Assembly: GCA_035573655.1 (NCBI GenBank)
Contig: DATMAC010000262.1
Coordinates: forward strand, 1 to 9,646
Direction of reading: 5' to 3'
Length of the DNA stretch: 9,646 nt
Source of the DNA: Thermoflexus sp035573655
GTDB lineage: Bacteria > Chloroflexota > Anaerolineae > Thermoflexales > Thermoflexaceae
Numbering within the stretch: the first letter of the stretch is position 1; every line of letters starts with the position of its first letter. Under the pieces are notes generated by a model. That model saw nothing but the letters and a program-made list of their open reading frames with translations. It was not told the DNA's origin and ran no database searches. Positions 6,019 to 9,646 of this stretch are shown here, one piece after another. The translations under genes were made by a program, and so were the position numbers.

Positions 6019-6387
6019 ATGGGCGCGGAGGTTCGAGTGGAAGTGGTGGCCTTGGCCGACGAGGCGGTCTGGCTGATCGAATCCCCGCAGGGGGACTGGA
6101 CGCTGCCAGGAGGCCCCCTGATGGAGGGCGAGGATCCGGCAAGCGGGGTCCGGCGATGGCTTGGTCAACTGGCCGGTGTAGAGCCGGAGGAGCCGATCCT
6201 CCTGGAGGCGATCTCCCGACGGGAGGGCGAGCGTTGGCAGCTGATCCTGCGTTACGCTTGTCGTCTGCTCCAGGAACCCCGCCCTGCTCCAGAACTCCCC
6301 GGATCTGCGCTCTTCCACATCGAGCATCTCCCCCCACTGGATGTGGGACAGCGCGCGGCGATCTATCGAGCGCTGCAGGTGCTATGA
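6019..6387 (+). CDS. Small Nudix-fold protein with degenerate Nudix box
   Basis: 122 residues. The pattern WTLPGGPLMEGEDPASGVRRWLGQLAGVE matches the Nudix loop-helix-loop in layout: Gly32, Glu38 and Arg46 fit Gx5Ex7R, and the GG and terminal Gly-Val are kept. The catalytic REUxEE core is replaced by RWLGQL (residues 46-51), removing the metal-binding glutamates. Hydrolysis of a nucleoside diphosphate compound is therefore unlikely; a binding or regulatory role is an inference. The N-terminal beta strands (VRVEVVALADEAVWLIESP) and C-terminal LPPLDVGQRAAIYRAL fit the fold. The start is well set by GGAGGAG 6 nt upstream, and the gene is tightly coupled to the M16 homologue before it. The length is at the short end for the family. 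Confidence 0.72.
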   Translation: MGAEVRVEVVALADEAVWLIESPQGDWTLPGGPLMEGEDPASGVRRWLGQLAGVEPEEPILLEAISRREGERWQLILRYACRLLQEPRPAPELPGSALFHIEHLPPLDVGQRAAIYRALQVL

Positions 6388-6424
6388 TAGACTAGATGCG
6401 CCCATGGTATGGGCCCTCGCCCGT

Positions 6425-6490
6425 TCTTCGAGGGGAGGAGAAGGAGAGGCTGCAGGGGGCGGCCTCCCTGCCTCCTAAGAATCTCGAAGA
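6425..6490 (+). promoter_or_regulatory. Nested inverted repeats in the leader of the CpXC gene
   Basis: Three arm pairs nest within 66 bp: TCTTCGAG (6425-6432) with CTCGAAGA (6483-6490), AGGAG (6442-6446) with CTCCT (6472-6476), and GCAGGG (6452-6457) with CCCTGC (6466-6471). The 140-nt gap between the small Nudix gene and the CpXC gene is unusually long for this operon and is largely occupied by this structure. No T-run follows, so it is not an evident terminator. It could be an mRNA processing or stability element, an attenuator, or chance in purine-rich DNA. Confidence 0.35.
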
Positions 6491-6527
6491 GAAACGTTCG
6501 AATGAACCCTGTGAGAGGAGGAGCTGC

Positions 6528-7898
6528 ATGCCGTTTCCACCTGTGCCAATGGTCATTCGCTGTCCGTTTTGTGGCCAATCCGTTCAAGTTCAGGTTCGTC
6601 AAATCATCGATGTTTCCGAGGAGCCTCACCTGAAGCGGTTGCTTCTGGCTGGGCGTCTGAACGCTTTCACATGCCCTCGTTGCGGTAACCGGGTGAGCTT
6701 CGCGGCGCCGTTTCTTTATCACGATCCGGAGAAGGAGCTCGCCTTTGTTTTTATCCCTATCCAGGCGAACCTGAAAGAGGCGGATCGCCAGCGCATCGTG
6801 GGGCAGCTGATGGACGCCGTGATGCGACAGCTGCCCAAGGAGAAGCGCAAGGCGTATCTGTTGCAGCCCAAGGAGTTCTTCACGATCCAGAGCCTCCTGG
6901 AGGCGATCCTGCGGGCCGATGGCTACACCGATGAGGACCTCCGGGCCATGGAGGAGCGGGCCCTCCTCCTGCAGCGGATCCTGAACACCCGGCGCGTGGA
7001 AGACGCGGAAGAGCTCATCCGGGAGAACGTGGAGAAAATCGATGCGGAGTTCTTCCGCCTCTTCCAAGAGGCGCTGGCAACGGTTCAGGAGGAAGGATCG
7101 GCGGAGGAGTTCGCTCGGATCATGGCGATCCGGGATCGCCTGCTCGAGTTGACGCCGTACGGGCAAACGATTCGCGCCCGAACACAGATCATCGAGAAAT
7201 TCACTCGGGCACCCAGCGGGGAGACCCTGTTGGAAGCCCTCCTGGAAGCTCCGGATCCGGCGACCCGTCAGACCCTGGTCGCCCTGGGCCGTCCCTTCCT
7301 GGATTACCGCTTCTTCCAGAACCTCACCCGGCGGATCGAGGAGGCGGAGGCGGCGGGTCGACGGGAGGAGGCGGAACGCTTGATCGCCCTGCGACGCGAG
7401 ATCCTGGAGGCCCGGGAGGCGGTGGATCGGGAGATCCGCCAGATCTATGAGGAGCGGGCCCGATTGATCCGGGAGCTTCTGAGCGCGCCCTCGGAGCGGG
7501 AGCTCCAGGAGCGCCTGCTTCAGCGGATCGGGGAGATCGACGACATTTTCTTCGATGTCCTGCAGATGAACATTCAAGCCGCCTTGGAAGCCGGCGATAC
7601 CCGGATGGCCCAGGCCCTCAACCTGCTGGGGCAGATCGCGATGGCCGTTCTCCAACAGACGTTGCCGCCGGAGCTCCGGCTGCTGAACGCCCTGCTGAAT
7701 GTCCGCTCCGAGGAGCATCGCCGGCAGATCCTGGAGCGGAACCGACGGCTGCTGACGGCGGAGTTCCGCGAGTGGCTGCAGCAGATGGAGACCCGGATGC
7801 GAGAGGAAGGTCGGGCCGAGATGGCGGAGCAGATCGCCGCGATCCGGTCCCTGGCGGAACAGGTGGCCGCCACACCGGCGATCCTTCGGCCTTCGTAA
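6528..7898 (+). CDS. CpXC-domain zinc-ribbon protein with long helical C-terminal region
   Basis: 456 residues. The N-terminal domain has two CPxC knuckles, CPFC (Cys12, Cys15) and CPRC (Cys49, Cys52), followed by NRVSFAAPFLYHDPEKELAFVFIP, the typical CpXC domain layout. The knuckles probably bind one zinc. From about residue 120 to the end the protein is almost all Glu/Arg/Leu/Ala-rich helix, with many EEA, RREE and LLxA runs suggesting helical bundles or coiled coils. The biological role of CpXC proteins is unknown; zinc-dependent protein or nucleic-acid binding is only a guess. The ATG at 6528 is chosen because GAGGAGGAG lies 5-13 nt upstream and it places CPFC at the usual distance from the N terminus. 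In-frame codons back to 6396 are leader. No signal peptide or membrane segment is seen, so it is probably cytoplasmic. Confidence 0.82.
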   Translation: MPFPPVPMVIRCPFCGQSVQVQVRQIIDVSEEPHLKRLLLAGRLNAFTCPRCGNRVSFAAPFLYHDPEKELAFVFIPIQANLKEADRQRIVGQLMDAVMRQLPKEKRKAYLLQPKEFFTIQSLLEAILRADGYTDEDLRAMEERALLLQRILNTRRVEDAEELIRENVEKIDAEFFRLFQEALATVQEEGSAEEFARIMAIRDRLLELTPYGQTIRARTQIIEKFTRAPSGETLLEALLEAPDPATRQTLVALGRPFLDYRFFQNLTRRIEEAEAAGRREEAERLIALRREILEAREAVDREIRQIYEERARLIRELLSAPSERELQERLLQRIGEIDDIFFDVLQMNIQAALEAGDTRMAQALNLLGQIAMAVLQQTLPPELRLLNALLNVRSEEHRRQILERNRRLLTAEFREWLQQMETRMREEGRAEMAEQIAAIRSLAEQVAATPAILRPS

Positions 7899-8020
7899 AC
7901 GTGCTGGTGCTTGGCGATCGTCCCTCCTCGTATCACGAAGTGGGGCGGGCACGGAGGTGCCTGGCGACAGACAGGGAACGAAGGCTCAAGGGCGCGATGA
8001 TCTCCTCGGGGGCGTGAAGC

Positions 8021-8785
8021 ATGATCGCCGAGCGCACCATGTCTCGGAGCTCCAGCGTCTGGTGGGCGGGAGGGCACCCCCGCGCGCTGCGGGTGGTCCG
8101 GGTGGATCCGGAGAGCCCGCGGGTGAAGACCCTGGTGCTGGAGGCTCGGATGGAGGCCCAGCCGGGCCAGTTCGTCATGGCCTGGCTGCCAGGGTACGAG
8201 GAAAAGCCGTTCAGCCTGGCGGAGTCGGAGCCTGTGACGTTGACCGTCGCCCGGGTCGGCCCGTTCTCCACTGCCCTCCACGCGCTGAAGCCAGGCGAGT
8301 GGTTATGGATCCGGGGTCCTCTGGGCCGTGGGTTCACGATCGAGGGCCGGCGGATTCTCTTGGTCGGTGGGGGTTATGGGGTGGCCCCGTTGGCTTTCCT
8401 GGCACGGATGGCGATCGCGCACGGGGTCCAAGTCACCGCGCTGACGGCGGCCCGGCATGCGGAGGATGTGCTTTACGTGGATCGCTTTCGAGCGCTGGGT
8501 GTGGAAGTGGTGGTGGCAACGGAGGACGGATCGGCGGGGGAGCGGGGACGCGCCACCGAGGTCGCCCACCGCCTGTTGAGCTCCGGATCTTATGATGCGC
8601 TGTATGGCTGCGGGCCGGAAGGCATGCTGGAGGGCCTGAGGGCGTTGGCCGCCGATTTCGGCATCCCTGCGCAGCTCAGCTATGAGGCCTATATGCGCTG
8701 CGGGATCGGACTGTGCGGCTCATGCGAGCGGGCTGGGGTGGTGCTTTGTGTGGAGGGCCCGGTGCTGCGGTTCCCTCCCTCTTAA
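8021..8785 (+). CDS. pyrK: PyrK-type dihydroorotate dehydrogenase electron-transfer subunit
   Basis: 254 residues with the ferredoxin-reductase-like architecture of PyrK. An N-terminal FAD-binding barrel includes KPFSLAESEPVTLTVARVG (62-80; RPFS-type flavin motif) and GPLGRGF (99-105). A nucleotide-binding domain with LLVGGGYGVAPL (113-124) and CGPEGM (197-202) follows. A C-terminal [2Fe-2S] site is formed by Cys227, Cys232, Cys235 and Cys243 in MRCGIGLCGSCERAGVVLCVEGPV. PyrK passes electrons from the PyrD flavin to NAD+ in class 1B dihydroorotate dehydrogenase of pyrimidine synthesis. No pyrD or other pyr gene is in this window, so a stand-alone reductase role is possible. The ATG at 8021 has only a weak ribosome binding site, and an ATG at 8039 is an alternative. 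It sits 122 bp after the CpXC gene and 23 bp before the last operon gene. Confidence 0.88.
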   Translation: MIAERTMSRSSSVWWAGGHPRALRVVRVDPESPRVKTLVLEARMEAQPGQFVMAWLPGYEEKPFSLAESEPVTLTVARVGPFSTALHALKPGEWLWIRGPLGRGFTIEGRRILLVGGGYGVAPLAFLARMAIAHGVQVTALTAARHAEDVLYVDRFRALGVEVVVATEDGSAGERGRATEVAHRLLSSGSYDALYGCGPEGMLEGLRALAADFGIPAQLSYEAYMRCGIGLCGSCERAGVVLCVEGPVLRFPPS

Positions 8786-8808
8786 GCAGGGCGCTAAGGA
8801 GCGAAGGG

Positions 8809-9360
8809 ATGTCCGTGGAGGAAAGCCCCATCCAAACGAGTTTAGAGCCTTTTCGTTTCTGTCCCCGCTGCGGAACCCCCTTAAGCCATCGCTTTTTGTT
8901 CGGTCGGGAGCGCCCGGTCTGCCCCGCTTGTGGCTACATCGTCTTCTACGACCCGAAGGTCGCGGTGGGGGTCTTGGTGGAACAGGAAGGGAAAGTCCTG
9001 CTGGTGCGACGGCGCTATGCGCCGGGGAAAGGGGGATGGGCGCTTCCTGCGGGGTTCGTGGAGATCGATGAGGGGCCGGTGGCTGCGGCCATCCGGGAAT
9101 GCCGTGAGGAAACGGGGATAATCATTCGCATCTGTGGGATCTTGGATGTGTTTGCAGTTCCCATCGATCCCCGCGGCCCGGCGGTTTTCATCGTGTATCG
9201 GGGCGTCCCAATCGGCGGCGTCCTTCAACCAGGGGACGACGCGCTGGAAGCCGGCTTCTTCCCCCCCGATGGCCTTCCTTCTCCTTTGGTCTTCGCCAGC
9301 ACTCGCCGTGCCCTTTGGCGATGGCGGCGCGAGAAGGGGTTCACCGGAAGGCGGTTTTAA
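8809..9360 (+). CDS. Zinc-ribbon Nudix hydrolase (intact Nudix box)
   Basis: 183 residues. An N-terminal zinc ribbon, FCPRCG (Cys18, Cys21) and VCPACG (Cys38, Cys41), precedes a Nudix domain. The Nudix box is complete at 82-104: Gly82, Glu88, then RECREETGI with Arg96, Glu97, Glu100, Glu101 and Gly103, which bind the catalytic metal. WALPAGFVEIDEG and AVGVLVEQEGKVLLVRRR are typical of ADP-ribose or NAD(H) pyrophosphatase-like members with a ribbon. It probably hydrolyses a nucleoside diphosphate linked to another group (ADP-ribose, NADH or similar); the substrate cannot be read from sequence. The ATG at 8809 follows AAGGAG at 8796-8801, and longer in-frame codons overlap pyrK and are not used. 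It is the last gene before the terminator at 9549. Its active site contrasts with the degenerate Nudix-fold protein at 6019. Confidence 0.9.
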   Translation: MSVEESPIQTSLEPFRFCPRCGTPLSHRFLFGRERPVCPACGYIVFYDPKVAVGVLVEQEGKVLLVRRRYAPGKGGWALPAGFVEIDEGPVAAAIRECREETGIIIRICGILDVFAVPIDPRGPAVFIVYRGVPIGGVLQPGDDALEAGFFPPDGLPSPLVFASTRRALWRWRREKGFTGRRF

Positions 9361-9371
9361 GGCGCCGATCG

Positions 9372-9399
9372 CGCTCAGCCGCTGGGCGTGGGTTGAGCG
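9372..9399 (+). other. Hairpin just after the last operon gene
   Basis: CGCTCAGCC (9372-9380) and GGTTGAGCG (9391-9399) form a 9-bp stem with one G.T pair and a 10-nt loop, starting 12 bp after the Nudix stop. No T-run follows, so it is more likely a 3'-end stabilising structure than a terminator. The remaining DNA to 9548 has no recognised gene or signal; a TATAAC at about 9477-9482 has no -35 partner. Confidence 0.35.
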
Positions 9400-9548
9400 G
9401 AATGCGACCGAGGGTGTTTTCAAGTCCTCCCCTCCCGAGGCGATCCAAAACGGGCGCACCAGCCTTGATTTTTAGATATAACTCGTAGCTACCTGCTCAT
9501 CTGACCCAGTGGTCTCCCCGGACGGTGTAAGGATTTCCAGATGGGGGC

Positions 9549-9601
9549 TTTTTGGGCCGAGCCGCACGCCGAAGGCGCGCGGCTCGGCCCAAAAAATTTT
9601 T
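9549..9601 (+). terminator. Strong intrinsic terminator of the plus-strand operon
   Basis: A perfect 17-bp stem is made by TTTTTGGGCCGAGCCGC (9549-9565) and its complement (9579-9595). Inside it, after one A-C mismatch, CGCC and GGCG add 4 bp around a GAA loop. TTTTT follows at 9597-9601, giving the usual stem plus T-tract for plus-strand transcription. In the minus direction no T-run follows, so it appears one-directional. It lies 189 bp beyond the last gene. Confidence 0.7.
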
Positions 9602-9646
9602 ATCCCCCCTCCCCGCGGCCCAAAGGGCCGTGGGGAGGGGGGATAA
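9600..9646. repeat. Near-perfect palindrome, 22-bp arms with AAA loop (family 2, copy 3), reaching the window edge
   Basis: The left arm (9600-9621, TTATCCCCCCTCCCCGCGG plus CCC) and right arm (9625-9646) pair over 22 bp with a single G.T pair, around AAA. Its TCCCCGCGGCCC core matches the repeats at 2145-2186 and 4493-4530. It starts within the T-tract of the terminator at 9549. It ends exactly at the window edge, so its arms could be longer. Confidence 0.7.

Noticed and set aside
5569..6327. Minus-strand 252-codon open frame
   Set aside because: Antisense shadow of the M16 and small Nudix genes, with no family resemblance.
6363..7952. Minus-strand 529-codon open frame
   Set aside because: It is antisense to the CpXC gene, Leu/Gln/Arg-biased with no recognisable domain, and has no ribosome binding site; the plus frame has CPxC motifs and a good start.
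7948..7961. GGCAC/GTGCC hairpin between the CpXC and PyrK genes
   Set aside because: A five-base stem with a four-base loop and no T-tract; likely chance in GC-rich DNA.

Overview
The window is high-GC bacterial DNA with strong GAG/CGG/ATC codon bias, arginine- and glutamate-rich proteins and short AGGAG-type ribosome binding sites. This, together with a CpXC-domain protein, a non-catalytic M16 peptidase homologue and long GC-rich palindromes between transcription units, suggests a thermophilic Chloroflexota (Thermoflexus/Anaerolineae-like). The lineage is an inference; there is no rRNA or other marker gene to fix it.

Layout. The left half (1-4202) is on the minus strand. Reading in the direction of transcription, it holds a HyfE/NuoK-like membrane protein (4202-3603), a HyfF/NuoN-like antiporter-fold membrane protein (3606-2221, overlapping by GTGA), a 431-bp gene-free gap, and the N-terminal 596 residues of an FdhF/YdeP-type molybdopterin oxidoreductase that runs off the left edge (1789-1). 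The gap carries a 133-bp MITE-like element with 11-bp terminal inverted repeats and an 8-bp direct repeat. Inside it sits a perfect 20-bp-arm palindrome.

The right half (4675-9360) is a plus-strand, probably single, operon of five genes: an M16-peptidase-fold protein lacking the HxxEH zinc site, a small Nudix-fold protein with a degenerate Nudix box, a CpXC zinc-ribbon protein with a long helical C-terminal region, a PyrK-type FAD/[2Fe-2S] electron-transfer subunit, and a zinc-ribbon Nudix hydrolase with an intact Nudix box. A long hairpin with a T-tract (9549-9601), a good intrinsic terminator, follows, and then a second large palindrome ends the window.

The two halves diverge from a 470-bp intergenic region (4203-4674) that holds candidate promoters in both directions and one copy each of two dispersed palindrome families. 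These families (GAGGGGYGGG...GTAA...; and TCCCCRCGG-containing) recur at three unit boundaries. No CRISPR array, tRNA, rRNA, phage gene or transposase was seen. The most notable points are the pairing of a formate-dehydrogenase-like enzyme with two hydrogenase-4-like membrane subunits but no hydrogenase catalytic genes in view, the MITE-like insertion at the oxidoreductase promoter, and two adjacent catalytically degenerate enzyme homologues at the start of the right-hand operon.
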